Shown in pieces: positions 15,674 through 24,906 of a stretch of 64,000 nucleotides of DNA (the first letter of the stretch is position 1; each line of letters opens with the position of its first letter). The notes beneath the pieces are model-generated. The model did not search any database, was not told the origin of the DNA, and saw only the letters and a program-made list of their open reading frames with translations. The DNA lies in assembly GCF_006770285.1 (NCBI RefSeq), contig NZ_CP017195.1, positions 124,001-188,000 on the forward strand, in the 5' to 3' direction. Source of the DNA: Lactococcus paracarnosus (lineage in GTDB: Bacteria; Bacillota; Bacilli; Lactobacillales; Streptococcaceae). The translations under genes and the position numbers were made by a program.

Positions 15674-17920
15674 ATGATGGTTGGGGAAAAAACACAGGTA
15701 GTTTCTAGCACGATAGATGTGGTCAAACGCGATGGTCGTCATTTGAGTTTTGAACCAGAAAAAATTTATGAGGCGTTGAGAAAAGCGTCTGATGAACTAT
15801 CACATATCTCACCAGTTCAAGATGTCAAACTAGAACATTTGACAGAAAAAATCGTCGCGACGATTTTTGATCGATTTAACAAAAATGTACAAATTTATGA
15901 AATCCAAAATATTGTGGAACATGTCTTGCTAGATGCTAATGAATATCAACTAGCTGAAGTCTATATTAATTATCGGACAAGACGTGATTTTGTGCGCGCA
16001 CAAGCAACAGATATCAACTTTACGATTGATAAATTGATTAATAAAGATCAGTCAGTTGTCAATGAAAATGCAAATAAAGACAGTGATGTCTTTAATACAC
16101 AACGTGACTTAACAGCGGGGATCGTTGGCAAGTCGATTGGCCTAAAAATGCTTCCATCACATGTCGCCAATGCCCATCAAAAAGGGGATATTCATTTTCA
16201 TGACTTGGATTATCAACCTTATGCTCCGATGACAAACTGTTGTTTGGTTGATGTCAAAGGCATGCTTCGAGATGGCTTTAAACTGGGGAATGCGATCATC
16301 GACAGTCCCAAGTCTATCCAAACAGCAGCAGCACAGATTTCACAGATTATCGCAAATGTCGCCTCTAGTCAGTATGGTGGGACATCGGTCAACCGGATAG
16401 ATGAAGTATTGGCACCCTATGCGGCCTTAAATTTTGCCAAGCATATGGCTGATGCAAAGGAATGGGTAGCCCCTGACAAACATGAAGCCTATGCGCGTGC
16501 AAAAACGAAAAAAGATATCTATGATGCCATGCAAAGTTTGGAGTATGAGATCAATACCCTCTTTACGTCAAATGGGCAAACACCCTTTACCACTTTTGGT
16601 TTTGGACTGGGAGAAGATTGGTATGCCTGTGAAATTCAAAAGGCAATCCTTCAAAATCGGATCAAAGGTTTAGGCAAAGAAGGCCGTACTGCCATCTTCC
16701 CTAAACTGGTCTTTACCATCAAACGTGGGTTAAATCTAGATCAAGCAGACCCTAATTATGCGATTAAAGTACTAGCTTCAGAATGTGCAACGAAACGGAT
16801 GTATCCAGATATTGTCAGTTACGATAAAATCGTTGAACTGACTGGCTCTTTTAAGGCGCCGATGGGCTGTCGTAGTTTCTTACAAGGCTGGCAGGATGAA
16901 GCTGGTCATGATGTTGTTGATGGTCGGATGAACCTAGGCGTTGTCACACTTAATCTCCCCCGCATCGCGCTTGAAGCTAAAGGGGATAAGGCACGATTCT
17001 GGCAGATTTTTTCTGATCGCATGACGGTTATAAAGGACGCCCTAGTTTACAGAGTTGAGCGTGTTAAAGAGGCAACGCCAGCTAATGCCCCGATTTTATA
17101 TGAAAATGGTGCCTTTGGTAAACGCCTCAGCAGAACAGATTCAGTAGATGAGTTGTTCAAAAATAGACGTGCAACAGTTTCTGCAGGCTATATTGGCTTG
17201 TACGAAGTCGCGACAGCATTTTATGGCGGAGAGTGGGAGTCAAATCCTGAGGCGAAATCTTTCACACTGGATATCTTACGTGAAATGAAGAAAGCTGCGG
17301 ATACCTGGTCTGCCGAATTTGATTACCATTTTTCAATCTACTCGACACCTTCTGAAAGTTTAACCGACCGTTTCTGTCAGCTAGATACAGAAAAATTTGG
17401 TCAGGTTAAAGACATTACGGATAAGGAATACTATACAAATTCTTTCCACTATGATGTCCGTAAAAATCCGACACCATTTGAAAAACTTGCCTTTGAAAAA
17501 GACTATCCAGTCTATGCCAGTGGTGGCTTCATTCACTACTGTGAATATCCCATGCTCCAACAAAATCCCAAAGCATTAGAAGCTGTATGGGATTATGCCT
17601 ATGATTTAGTTGGTTATCTGGGGACAAACACACCGATCGACCACTGTTATGCGTGTCACTTTGAAGGCGACTTCAAGGCGACAGAACGTGGCTTCCAATG
17701 TCCAAACTGCGGCAACACAGATCCTAAGACAGTCGATGTTGTCAAACGGACGTGTGGTTACCTAGGGAACCCACAAGCCCGTCCGATGGTAAATGGCCGT
17801 CACAAAGAAATCACATCTCGTGTCAAGCACATGAATGGGTCTATCGGGCATTTATCAAATGGCGATGAGTTAGAGAGCGTCACAGTTGATGCTGCAAAGT
17901 CTAAGTTCTTCAAAAAATAA
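15674..17920 (+). CDS. nrdD: Anaerobic ribonucleoside-triphosphate reductase, large subunit
   Basis: A 748-residue class III reductase that makes dNTPs without oxygen. It begins with an ATP-cone domain (about residues 8-100, VVKRDGRHLSFEPEKI). The barrel contains CCLVD near 190. The C-terminus has the zinc ribbon CYACH and CPNC and then the glycyl-radical motif RTCGYLG with Gly695 as the likely radical site. The start is ATG 15674 or the adjacent in-frame ATG 15677. NrdD needs the radical-SAM activase NrdG, usually encoded just downstream; here a terminator follows and nrdG is not in the window. Confidence 0.96.
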   Translation: MMVGEKTQVVSSTIDVVKRDGRHLSFEPEKIYEALRKASDELSHISPVQDVKLEHLTEKIVATIFDRFNKNVQIYEIQNIVEHVLLDANEYQLAEVYINYRTRRDFVRAQATDINFTIDKLINKDQSVVNENANKDSDVFNTQRDLTAGIVGKSIGLKMLPSHVANAHQKGDIHFHDLDYQPYAPMTNCCLVDVKGMLRDGFKLGNAIIDSPKSIQTAAAQISQIIANVASSQYGGTSVNRIDEVLAPYAALNFAKHMADAKEWVAPDKHEAYARAKTKKDIYDAMQSLEYEINTLFTSNGQTPFTTFGFGLGEDWYACEIQKAILQNRIKGLGKEGRTAIFPKLVFTIKRGLNLDQADPNYAIKVLASECATKRMYPDIVSYDKIVELTGSFKAPMGCRSFLQGWQDEAGHDVVDGRMNLGVVTLNLPRIALEAKGDKARFWQIFSDRMTVIKDALVYRVERVKEATPANAPILYENGAFGKRLSRTDSVDELFKNRRATVSAGYIGLYEVATAFYGGEWESNPEAKSFTLDILREMKKAADTWSAEFDYHFSIYSTPSESLTDRFCQLDTEKFGQVKDITDKEYYTNSFHYDVRKNPTPFEKLAFEKDYPVYASGGFIHYCEYPMLQQNPKALEAVWDYAYDLVGYLGTNTPIDHCYACHFEGDFKATERGFQCPNCGNTDPKTVDVVKRTCGYLGNPQARPMVNGRHKEITSRVKHMNGSIGHLSNGDELESVTVDAAKSKFFKK

Positions 17921-17922
17921 GC

Positions 17923-17955
17923 AAAAAACAGCAAACTCTGATTTGCTGTTTTTTG
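17923..17955. terminator. nrdD terminator
   Basis: Perfect stem AAAAAACAGCAAA/TTTGCTGTTTTTT with a short loop, directly after the nrdD stop codon. Confidence 0.88.
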
Positions 17956-18137
17956 TTTTACAGGATTGTTGGATATAGTATGTAAAATAAAGGTGCACAA
18001 CTAAAAACACAATTTACCACTTTTAGGAAAATAGTTAATGATGACCTGTTGCCAATTAATAACCTATGGATTTAATAGTGTTGTTTTGATACAATGATTT
18101 ATAAAGCGTGTTTTTTATAAATGGAGAAGAGGATGTT

Positions 18138-18428
18138 ATGCGAAACAGAATGATAATAGGGTTAAGAACAATGGGGACTGTAGTAGGGTTAACGATGATA
18201 ACGTTGTTAGTGACCTATATAGCAAGTTTTTGCTATACGTTTATAGGAAAAGTCGGCATACGATTACCGTATGGGTTGTTTGAGTCAGTCTATCAAACAA
18301 CGAATTCAGGAGGATTTGGCATTGAAATTGCCCATAGCCAATATTTTATAGTGGTTATCATGGTCATGATGTTTTGTTTAACCTTGTTAGTGTCAGGGAT
18401 AAAAAAGATTCATCACAAACTTCATTGA
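18138..18428 (+). CDS. Small two-helix membrane protein, unknown
   Basis: A 96-residue protein with a basic start (MRNRMIIGLR), a first transmembrane helix at about 12-35 and a second at about 70-88, and a His/Lys-rich end. The start at 18138 is chosen for the AGAAGAGG sequence eight bases upstream; an earlier in-frame codon at 18108 lacks such a site. It stands alone between the nrdD terminator and a VOC protein gene. No family is recognised. Confidence 0.6.
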   Translation: MRNRMIIGLRTMGTVVGLTMITLLVTYIASFCYTFIGKVGIRLPYGLFESVYQTTNSGGFGIEIAHSQYFIVVIMVMMFCLTLLVSGIKKIHHKLH

Positions 18429-18540
18429 TGCTATCGTGATTTAATTATCCATAGGTATAGATATTTTCAGGGGTTATCAACACGCTAGATTGGGTCGTAA
18501 CAAGTCCAGACTAAAAAGGTTGTATTAAAGGAAGAAGCAA

Positions 18541-18888
18541 GTGTTAGATCATATTGATATAAAAGTCCGTCATTTAGCGCAGTCGAAAGTATTTTATAGG
18601 ACCTTGTTAGCTGTTTTAGGTATTGCAGCATCATATGAAGATGCAAGTAGTATCATTTTCTCGGATAGTAAAGACTATATCTGGATTGGCGAAGGTATCC
18701 CAAAAAGAGTTCATTTTGCTTTTTCTGCTAAGGATATGCATGAGGTAAATAGGTTTTATCAAACTGGTTTAGCGTGTGGCGGAAAATCTGCTGGTGAACC
18801 AAGTTACCAAGGGGATGATTACTATTCTTGCTATATTTTAGATTTAGATAATTATCTGATAGAAGCTGTTTTTAGGAAAGTAAACTAG
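18541..18888 (+). CDS. VOC-family (glyoxalase-like) protein
   Basis: A 115-residue protein of the vicinal-oxygen-chelate fold: it opens with LDHIDIKVRHLAQSKVFYRTLL, the first beta-alpha module with a metal-ligand His, and closes with YYSCYILDLDNYLIEAVF, where Glu would be the last ligand. The length equals one glyoxalase domain, so a homodimer is expected. The start is GTG, preceded by AAAGGAAGAAGC. Members act as metal enzymes on small thiol adducts or aromatics or as drug-binding proteins; the substrate is unknown. Confidence 0.82.
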   Translation: MLDHIDIKVRHLAQSKVFYRTLLAVLGIAASYEDASSIIFSDSKDYIWIGEGIPKRVHFAFSAKDMHEVNRFYQTGLACGGKSAGEPSYQGDDYYSCYILDLDNYLIEAVFRKVN

Positions 18889-18963
18889 TGTTTTTAGGCG
18901 AACTTGTCATTTACTGTGGTGAGTGGTGACAAAAAACACACCTCTAACGTCCAACCCTGTCTA

Positions 18964-18993
18964 TTGAGACTTTTAGCGACCTTGTGGTATAAT
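18964..18993 (+). promoter_or_regulatory. Promoter of the ecf operon, placed at the start codon
   Basis: TTGAGA (18964-18969), 18 bp, extended -10 TGGTATAAT (18985-18993). The A of ATG at 19000 is the seventh base after the -10, exactly where transcription should start, predicting a leaderless mRNA. Confidence 0.7.
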
Positions 18994-18999
18994 ATGGTC

Positions 19000-19836
19000 A
19001 TGCAGAAAATTCTGGAAATAAAAAATTTAAGCTATAAATATGATGGAGAAAGCGACATTTACGCGGTAAATGACGTCTCTTTTGATATCTTGCGTGGGGA
19101 GTGGGTGTCGATTATTGGGCGTAATGGTTCTGGTAAGTCAACCACAGCACGTTTGATTGATGGGTTGATGGCCGCATCGTCTGGTGACATCATTATAGAT
19201 GGCAAGCAGTTGACGGAAGAAAATGTGTGGGAACTCCGCCAAAAAATCGGTATGGTTTTCCAAAATCCAGATAATCAGTTTGTCGGCTCAACAGTCGAAG
19301 ATGACGTTGCTTTTGGTATGGAAAATCAGGGCGTCCCACGTGAAGAAATGTTATCACGTGTTGAGGCTGCCTTAGCGCGAGTTGATATGTCTGAGTTTAA
19401 AACCAAGGAGCCTGCACGTTTGTCGGGTGGTCAAAAGCAACGTGTTGCGATCGCAGGTATCGTTGCCTTACGACCAGATATCATCATCCTGGATGAAGCA
19501 ACGTCGATGCTAGACCCTAAAGGCAGATTAGCGATTGTAGACGTTGTGCGAGAAATCAAGGAGCAGTTCGATTTGACTGTCATCTCGATTACACATGATT
19601 TGGATGAAGCCAGTCTATCTGATAAGATTATCGTCATGAAAGATGGTCAGATAGAGCAGATTGAGGAACCCAGTCAACTTTTTCTTAACAATAATTTGGT
19701 CGAGATTGGGCTTGATGTGCCATTTTCCGCTAATGTCGCGAATGATTTACGGCAAGCTGGTCTAGATATTCCCGAAACATACTATACAGAAAGCGAGTTA
19801 GCTGACTTTTTATGCCAATCAATTTTGACAAAGTAA
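19000..19836 (+). CDS. ecfA1: ECF transporter ATPase subunit EcfA1
   Basis: A 278-residue ABC ATPase of the energy-coupling factor module that drives uptake of vitamins through several substrate-specific S proteins encoded elsewhere. Seen: Walker [10 protein letters not shown]-loop in [10 protein letters not shown], signature LSGGQKQRV, Walker [13 protein letters not shown], switch His in SITHD. The ATG at 19000 is preferred; in-frame codons to its left lie inside the promoter. There is no ribosome binding site. The gene overlaps ecfA2 by 25 bases. Order A1-A2-T followed by dapH. Confidence 0.95.
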   Translation: MQKILEIKNLSYKYDGESDIYAVNDVSFDILRGEWVSIIGRNGSGKSTTARLIDGLMAASSGDIIIDGKQLTEENVWELRQKIGMVFQNPDNQFVGSTVEDDVAFGMENQGVPREEMLSRVEAALARVDMSEFKTKEPARLSGGQKQRVAIAGIVALRPDIIILDEATSMLDPKGRLAIVDVVREIKEQFDLTVISITHDLDEASLSDKIIVMKDGQIEQIEEPSQLFLNNNLVEIGLDVPFSANVANDLRQAGLDIPETYYTESELADFLCQSILTK

Positions 19837-20666
19837 CCTATACCTATCAGCCTAACACGCCTTTCGAAAGTCGGGCCTTGTTTGACATTGACCTAGATAT
19901 TATCGACGGGAGTTTTACAGCACTTGTCGGGCATACTGGTTCTGGAAAATCGACCTTGCTGCAACAGCTGAATGCTTTATTATTACCGACCTCTGGTACT
20001 GTTACGGTCGATGATACCATCATCAAATCAACCAGCAAGGGCAAAGAAGTCAAACCTGTTCGGAAAAAAGTCGGGGTTGTGTTCCAATTTCCCGAAACCC
20101 AGTTATTTGATGAAACAGTGCTTAAAGATGTTGCCTTTGGACCACAAAACTTTGGTGTGTCTAAAGCTGATGCTGAGGCGACTGCGCGTGAAAAATTACG
20201 CTTAGTTGGCATTTCTGATGACCTGTTTGATCGCTCACCATTTGAATTATCTGGTGGTCAGATGCGACGTGTTGCCATCGCGGGTATCCTCGCTATGAAT
20301 CCGAGCGTACTCGTACTAGATGAGCCAACAGCAGGGCTAGATCCCAAGTCTAGAATTAACATGATGCGCTTGTTTGAGAGTATTCATGCGTCAGGGGTTA
20401 CGTTGATTTTAGTCACGCATCTCATGGATGATGTCGCTGACTATGCCGACATGATGTACGTCTTAGAAAAAGGGCGTATCATCAAATCTGGTCAACCACG
20501 TGAGCTGTTTCAAGATGTTAACTTTATGACGACACACCAATTAGGTGTGCCGAAAGCAACACAGTTTGCCATGCTTTTACAAGCACGTGGACAGCACTTT
20601 GAACAGTTGCCCATCACGCGCGCTGAGCTAGTTAACTTACTAACGGAGGCTGCGGCTCATGGATAA
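19812..20666 (+). CDS. ecfA2: ECF transporter ATPase subunit EcfA2
   Basis: A 284-residue second ATPase of the ECF module. Walker [10 protein letters not shown]-loop [11 protein letters not shown], signature LSGGQMRRV, Walker [13 protein letters not shown] and the C-terminal coupling region with the FP(E)Q-type groove are present, the FPETQLF and GPQNFG segments being typical for EcfA2. It starts inside the end of ecfA1 and overlaps ecfT by 8 bases, so the three subunits are made in step. It forms the asymmetric ATPase dimer with EcfA1 at the inner membrane face. Confidence 0.96.
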   Translation: MPINFDKVTYTYQPNTPFESRALFDIDLDIIDGSFTALVGHTGSGKSTLLQQLNALLLPTSGTVTVDDTIIKSTSKGKEVKPVRKKVGVVFQFPETQLFDETVLKDVAFGPQNFGVSKADAEATAREKLRLVGISDDLFDRSPFELSGGQMRRVAIAGILAMNPSVLVLDEPTAGLDPKSRINMMRLFESIHASGVTLILVTHLMDDVADYADMMYVLEKGRIIKSGQPRELFQDVNFMTTHQLGVPKATQFAMLLQARGQHFEQLPITRAELVNLLTEAAAHG

Positions 20667-21459
20667 ATTGATTATTGGGCGTTATATCCCAGGGGATTCG
20701 GTGATTCATCGCATGGACCCTCGCAGTAAGCTAGTGGCCATGTTTGCCTTTGTCTTTATCATCTTTTTGGCACACGATGTCGTGGGTTATGGCATTTTGG
20801 CCGTATTCAGTCTACTAGGTGTCTTGATGAGTCGGATTAAGCTCTCTTATTTTCTTAAAGGCTTACGGCCGATGCTAGGCTTGATTTTATTTACAGTCGT
20901 CTTTCAGATGTTATTTACGACAGGAGGAGAAGTTCTCTTTCAAATCTGGATTTTGAAAATCACGACTTATTCCTTGCAAAATGCCTTTTTCATTTTTATG
21001 CGCTTTGTCTTGATTATCTTTATGTCGACCTTGTTGACTTTGACAACCCCGCCATTAACCTTGGCTGACGGGATAGAAACGGGTCTAGCACCCTTAAAAA
21101 AAATTAAGGTACCTGTTCATGAGATTGGCTTGATGTTATCTATTTCGCTTCGGTTCATCCCGACTTTGATGGATGATACGACCATGATTATGAATGCCCA
21201 AAAATCGCGTGGTATGGATTTCGGTGAAGGGAACTTAGTTCAAAAAGTCAAATCGGTTATTCCGATTCTTATCCCGCTTTTTGTCTCTAGTTTCAGACGG
21301 GCAGATGATTTAGCCGTTGCCATGGAAAGTCGTGGATATCAAGGTGGTGACGGTCGCAGTAAATATCGTGTCCTGAAATGGCAAATCTATGATACACTAT
21401 TACTTATCAGCTTGATTGCTGTCATGGCGATCTTGATTGGCTGGAATACGATTAACTAG
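20659..21459 (+). CDS. ecfT: ECF transporter transmembrane subunit EcfT
   Basis: A 266-residue membrane protein with five to six helices. The two coupling-helix motifs that contact the ATPases are visible: [10 protein letters not shown] and MESRGYQGG, both with the conserved Arg-Gly pair. An early motif [15 protein letters not shown] is also diagnostic. It overlaps ecfA2 and is followed after 10 bases by dapH, which has its own ribosome binding site. EcfT is the shared scaffold to which vitamin S components dock. Confidence 0.96.
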   Translation: MDKLIIGRYIPGDSVIHRMDPRSKLVAMFAFVFIIFLAHDVVGYGILAVFSLLGVLMSRIKLSYFLKGLRPMLGLILFTVVFQMLFTTGGEVLFQIWILKITTYSLQNAFFIFMRFVLIIFMSTLLTLTTPPLTLADGIETGLAPLKKIKVPVHEIGLMLSISLRFIPTLMDDTTMIMNAQKSRGMDFGEGNLVQKVKSVIPILIPLFVSSFRRADDLAVAMESRGYQGGDGRSKYRVLKWQIYDTLLLISLIAVMAILIGWNTIN

Positions 21460-21469
21460 AGGAGAATAT

Positions 21470-22165
21470 ATGTCTAATACGATGAGCGCACAGGAAATTA
21501 TTCAATTTATCGCTAATGCTGAGAAAAAGACGACTGTTAAAGTGACTTTTTCAGGTGAGTTGGCAGCTACTGTTCCACAATCAGTTATCCAACTCGGTAA
21601 TGTCCTTTTTGGTGATTGGGCTGTTATTGCCCCACTACTCACTAAGTTGACAGAAAATCAAGATTACGTTGTCGAACAAGACGGTCGTAACTCAGCTGTT
21701 CCTTTACTAGATAAACGAGATATTAACGCACGTATTGAACCAGGCGCAGTCATCCGTGATCAAGTGACAATCGGTGATAATGCGGTGATCATGATGGGTG
21801 CGGTGATTAATATAGGTGCTGAAATCGGTGCTGGTACCATGATCGATATGGGTGCTATCTTAGGTGGTCGTGCGACAGTTGGGACAAACTCACATATTGG
21901 TGCGGGTGCTGTCCTAGCTGGCGTTATCGAACCTGCAAGTGCGGAACCAGTACGTATTGGTAACGACGTCTTAGTCGGTGCCAATGCTGTCGTGATCGAG
22001 GGTGTTCAAGTTGGTAATGGATCAGTTGTTGCAGCTGGTGCCATCGTGACACAAGATGTCCCTGAAAATGTCGTTGTAGCTGGTGTACCAGCACGCATCA
22101 TCAAAGCAATAGACGATAAAACAAAACAAAAAACTGCCCTTGAAGAAGCACTTCGTACGCTTTAA
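21470..22165 (+). CDS. dapH: 2,3,4,5-tetrahydropyridine-2,6-dicarboxylate N-acetyltransferase
   Basis: A 231-residue enzyme of the acetylase branch of lysine and diaminopimelate synthesis; it acetylates tetrahydrodipicolinate with acetyl-CoA. An N-terminal DapH domain ([17 protein letters not shown]) is followed by left-handed beta-helix hexapeptide repeats from about residue 88 to 205 ([20 protein letters not shown] onward) with the active-site His region NSHIGAGAV. The ATG at 21470 is fixed by AGAGGAGA. The deacetylase for the next step but one is encoded 124 bases downstream, behind a terminator hairpin. Confidence 0.95.
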   Translation: MSNTMSAQEIIQFIANAEKKTTVKVTFSGELAATVPQSVIQLGNVLFGDWAVIAPLLTKLTENQDYVVEQDGRNSAVPLLDKRDINARIEPGAVIRDQVTIGDNAVIMMGAVINIGAEIGAGTMIDMGAILGGRATVGTNSHIGAGAVLAGVIEPASAEPVRIGNDVLVGANAVVIEGVQVGNGSVVAAGAIVTQDVPENVVVAGVPARIIKAIDDKTKQKTALEEALRTL

Positions 22166-22231
22166 GTCACGCAGCTTATAACTGGAATAGAGAAGCTGGC
22201 TAGCTGTTAGTTAGTCGGTTTCATTCGCAGG

Positions 22232-22258
22232 AAAAGGCAAAAGAGACTTTGCCTTTTT
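22232..22258 (+). terminator. Terminator between dapH and the deacetylase gene
   Basis: Stem AAAAGGCAAA/TTTGCCTTTT with a short loop and T run. Some read-through or a weak internal promoter must serve the next gene, whose start is about 30 bases away. Confidence 0.75.
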
Positions 22259-22289
22259 CGCTATCAGAACACCATATAAGGAGACAGCC

Positions 22290-23420
22290 ATGCTTGATTT
22301 AATCGCGACGCGCAGAGACTTACATCAAATTCCAGAAATCGGGTTAGAAGAATTCGAAACGCATGCCTATCTAATGGCAAAAATAGCCGAGTTAACTAAA
22401 GGAAAATCGTTTGTTACCATCAAAACCTGGCAAACGGGCATTGTCGTCAAGTTAACGGGTACTGCACCAGAGAAAACGATCGGCTGGCGGACAGATATTG
22501 ACGGCCTACCGATTATCGAAGATACTGGTCTAGATTTCAAGTCACGTCATGAAGGTCGCATGCATGCCTGTGGCCATGATATGCACATGACCTTAGCGCT
22601 AGGTGTCTTGGAGCAGCTGTTAGTCACGCAACCCAAGCACAATCTGATCTTTCTATTTCAGCCTGCTGAGGAAAATGAAGCAGGCGGTATGCTGATGTAT
22701 GAGGCAGGCATGCTAGATGGCGAGTTTCGACCAGATGCATTTTACGGCCTGCATGTTCGGCCGGATCTAAAAGTTGGTGATATCGCGACCAATACATCAA
22801 CCTTATTTGCAGGTACCTGTGAAGTTAAGGTCGCCTTTAAGGGCACTGGTGGCCATGCAGCTTTTCCACATCATGCCAATGATGCCTTGGTCGCGGCAAG
22901 TTATTTTATCACCCAAGTTCAGACAATCGTCAGTCGAAATGTTGACCCGATAGAGGGTGCTGTTGTCACCTTTGGTAGTATGCATGCTGGGACGACTAAT
23001 AATGTCATTTCTGAAACTGCCTATCTACACGGAACGATTCGGACATTAACTCAGGAAATGAATGAACTGACACAAAAACGGATTCGTGAGATCGCGCAAG
23101 GGATTGCCACTAGCTTTGACTTAGCTGTTGAGATTGATCTCAGACAAGGTGGCTATCTGCCAGTTGAAAACAATCCTGAGTTAGCTGAGGAGCTGATGAC
23201 CTTCTTTGATCAAGCAGAAGGTGTTAACTTGATTGATATCTCCCCTGCTATGACAGGAGAAGACTTTGGCTATCTGCTATCTAAAATTCCAGGTGTTATG
23301 TTCTGGTTAGGCATAGATACGCCTTATGCCTTGCATCATCCTAAGATGTCACCAGATGAAGCGGCACTAGCATTTGGTGTCAAACAGATTTCAAATTTCA
23401 TCAAAACAAAAGCAGGCTAA
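22290..23420 (+). CDS. N-acetyldiaminopimelate deacetylase (M20 family)
   Basis: A 376-residue metallo-amidohydrolase. The M20 signatures are clear: [16 protein letters not shown] near residue 92-98 (metal-binding Cys/His), PAEENEAGG with the catalytic Glu, a dimerisation domain from about 175 to 285, and the late metal ligand in LHHPKMS. Next to dapH it is expected to remove the acetyl group from N-acetyl-LL-diaminopimelate. GGAGACAGCC precedes ATG. The general M20D family also holds amino-acid hydrolases, but the neighbour makes the lysine role much more likely. Confidence 0.9.
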   Translation: MLDLIATRRDLHQIPEIGLEEFETHAYLMAKIAELTKGKSFVTIKTWQTGIVVKLTGTAPEKTIGWRTDIDGLPIIEDTGLDFKSRHEGRMHACGHDMHMTLALGVLEQLLVTQPKHNLIFLFQPAEENEAGGMLMYEAGMLDGEFRPDAFYGLHVRPDLKVGDIATNTSTLFAGTCEVKVAFKGTGGHAAFPHHANDALVAASYFITQVQTIVSRNVDPIEGAVVTFGSMHAGTTNNVISETAYLHGTIRTLTQEMNELTQKRIREIAQGIATSFDLAVEIDLRQGGYLPVENNPELAEELMTFFDQAEGVNLIDISPAMTGEDFGYLLSKIPGVMFWLGIDTPYALHHPKMSPDEAALAFGVKQISNFIKTKAG

Positions 23421-23438
23421 TCAAGCGCCTGCTTTTTT
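23408..23438. terminator. Bidirectional terminator between the deacetylase gene and rpoN
   Basis: Stem AAGCAGGC/GCCTGCTT with T runs on the plus side; it overlaps the last codons of the deacetylase gene and abuts the rpoN stop on the other strand. Confidence 0.8.
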
Positions 23439-24787
23439 CAATACCGTTTTCTTTTACTAGATGATGGGATACCTAAGCTGTCTCTGTATTTGACGACTGT
23501 TCGACGTGAAATGCTAACCCCTGATTTGTCAAGCAAGTCCACGATTTTTTGATCAGAGAGTGGTTGCTGCTTATTTTCAGTATCAATAATGGCTTGTAGT
23601 TTCACTTTTACTGCTTGGTTTGAGATCGGGTTACTATCACCATCTGCCTGATGCTGTGAGATACCTTGGCTGAAAAATGATTTCAGCTCATAAATGCCGA
23701 ATGGTGTTCTCATATATTTTTGGTTGACTGCTCGACTGATTGTCGACTCGTGTAAACCCAAGGCTGTTGCAATCTCTTTTAAGGTCATCGGCGTCAGAGG
23801 GTGCGTCTGTTGATAAAAAAAGTCGGCTTGTCGATGCAGAATCTCAGTTCCCACACGCAGGATGGTATCCCCACGTTTTTCAACGGTTTCTTTTAGCCAG
23901 TCAAACTCGGCTTTACGTGCTTTTAAATAGTCTTGTAATTCACTATCGGCTACTTGTTTGTAGCGGTCATAGTATTTTTGTTGAAAATTAACTTGCGGTT
24001 GCCAGTCTCTGGTTGACCCGAGGGTCAGCTTACCATCCATCAGGGTTACCTCTAGATCAGGTTTGATGAACTGGGCTAAAGGTAGGCTATAGGCAGTGCC
24101 AGGTCGAGGTGTTAAACTCTGGATATAGTCAAAAATAACTTGTATGTCGCTTAAACTGATCTGGTAACGCTGACTGATGGTATCCCATTGGTGATTGACG
24201 AGTTGATCAAAGCTTTCTTCAAGCAGTAGATAGGCAATATCAGGTGCATGGTTATCACGCTCTGTCTGTAGCATGAGGCATTCTTGTAAGGTTCTAGCAC
24301 CGATACCAGCAGGTTCTAGCTGCTGTAATAGTGTGAGTGCATCAAGCATCTCAACCTCTGTTGCTTCCGCTTGACTAGCAGCAGTCTCGACTGAAAGTGT
24401 GAGATAGCCATTTGCATCAATATAACCCACTAGATAGAGCAGGAGCGTACGTAAAAATGTATCTCGGTAGTTCAAATGAATCTGCTCTATTAAGTGATCA
24501 AATAAAGAGATTTTTTCAGCTGGTAATTGTGCTAAAAAGGCTTGATGCTTATCTTCGGATGTCTGATTGGCTTGGGTTGATAGGCTTGACCCATCAGGAT
24601 GATCAGCTGTCAACTTAATCGTGATGAGTGGATTATCCAGTGCTTGCTCATGCAAAAACTCAACTAAATCAGTTGAGTTGAACTGTAAGACACGAAGCGA
24701 CTGCTGCATCTTTTGGGTCATAGCAAGTTTCTGAATCTGGGCTTGTGCTTGCTGTTGGGTTAACTGGTTAGCGGGTTTTGCTATCAT
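23438..24787 (-). CDS. rpoN: RNA polymerase sigma-54 factor
   Basis: A 449-residue sigma-54. Region I is the Gln/Leu-rich activator-contact segment (QLTQQQAQAQIQKLAMTQKM, then LRVLQFNSTDLVEFL); the core-binding domain follows, then the helix-turn-helix near 335-365, and the RpoN box RRTVVKYR lies close to the C-terminus (consensus ARRTVAKYR). The ATG at 24787 is chosen because in-frame codons further upstream sit on top of the rpoN -10 box. Sigma-54 needs an ATP-driven activator, and the gene on the other side of this promoter region encodes one. Confidence 0.95.
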   Translation of the reverse strand: MIAKPANQLTQQQAQAQIQKLAMTQKMQQSLRVLQFNSTDLVEFLHEQALDNPLITIKLTADHPDGSSLSTQANQTSEDKHQAFLAQLPAEKISLFDHLIEQIHLNYRDTFLRTLLLYLVGYIDANGYLTLSVETAASQAEATEVEMLDALTLLQQLEPAGIGARTLQECLMLQTERDNHAPDIAYLLLEESFDQLVNHQWDTISQRYQISLSDIQVIFDYIQSLTPRPGTAYSLPLAQFIKPDLEVTLMDGKLTLGSTRDWQPQVNFQQKYYDRYKQVADSELQDYLKARKAEFDWLKETVEKRGDTILRVGTEILHRQADFFYQQTHPLTPMTLKEIATALGLHESTISRAVNQKYMRTPFGIYELKSFFSQGISQHQADGDSNPISNQAVKVKLQAIIDTENKQQPLSDQKIVDLLDKSGVSISRRTVVKYRDSLGIPSSSKRKRY

Positions 24788-24820
24788 GGGAACTATCTTT
24801 CTATTGGGTCTTATTATTTC

Positions 24821-24874
24821 ATTATACACTATCCCTGATTGATAGTTCATAAAAATTAGAATTTTATGTATAAT
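24821..24874. promoter_or_regulatory. Overlapping divergent promoters of rpoN and the LevR-type gene
   Basis: For rpoN (minus strand) a TATAAT reads at plus 24821-24826 with a weak -35 at 24844-24849. For the activator (plus strand) TTCATA at 24846-24851, 17 bp, TATAAT at 24869-24874. The two -35 elements share bases 24846-24849, so RNA polymerase can occupy only one promoter at a time. Confidence 0.55.
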
Positions 24875-24906
24875 AGGAGTATCATGCTTGGAATAAAAGG
24901 AGAGTT

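Noticed and set aside
18904..18999. Longer N-terminus for EcfA1
   Set aside because: The added residues are translated from the promoter region and do not match the family; ATG 18994 directly follows the -10 box and would not be in the transcript.
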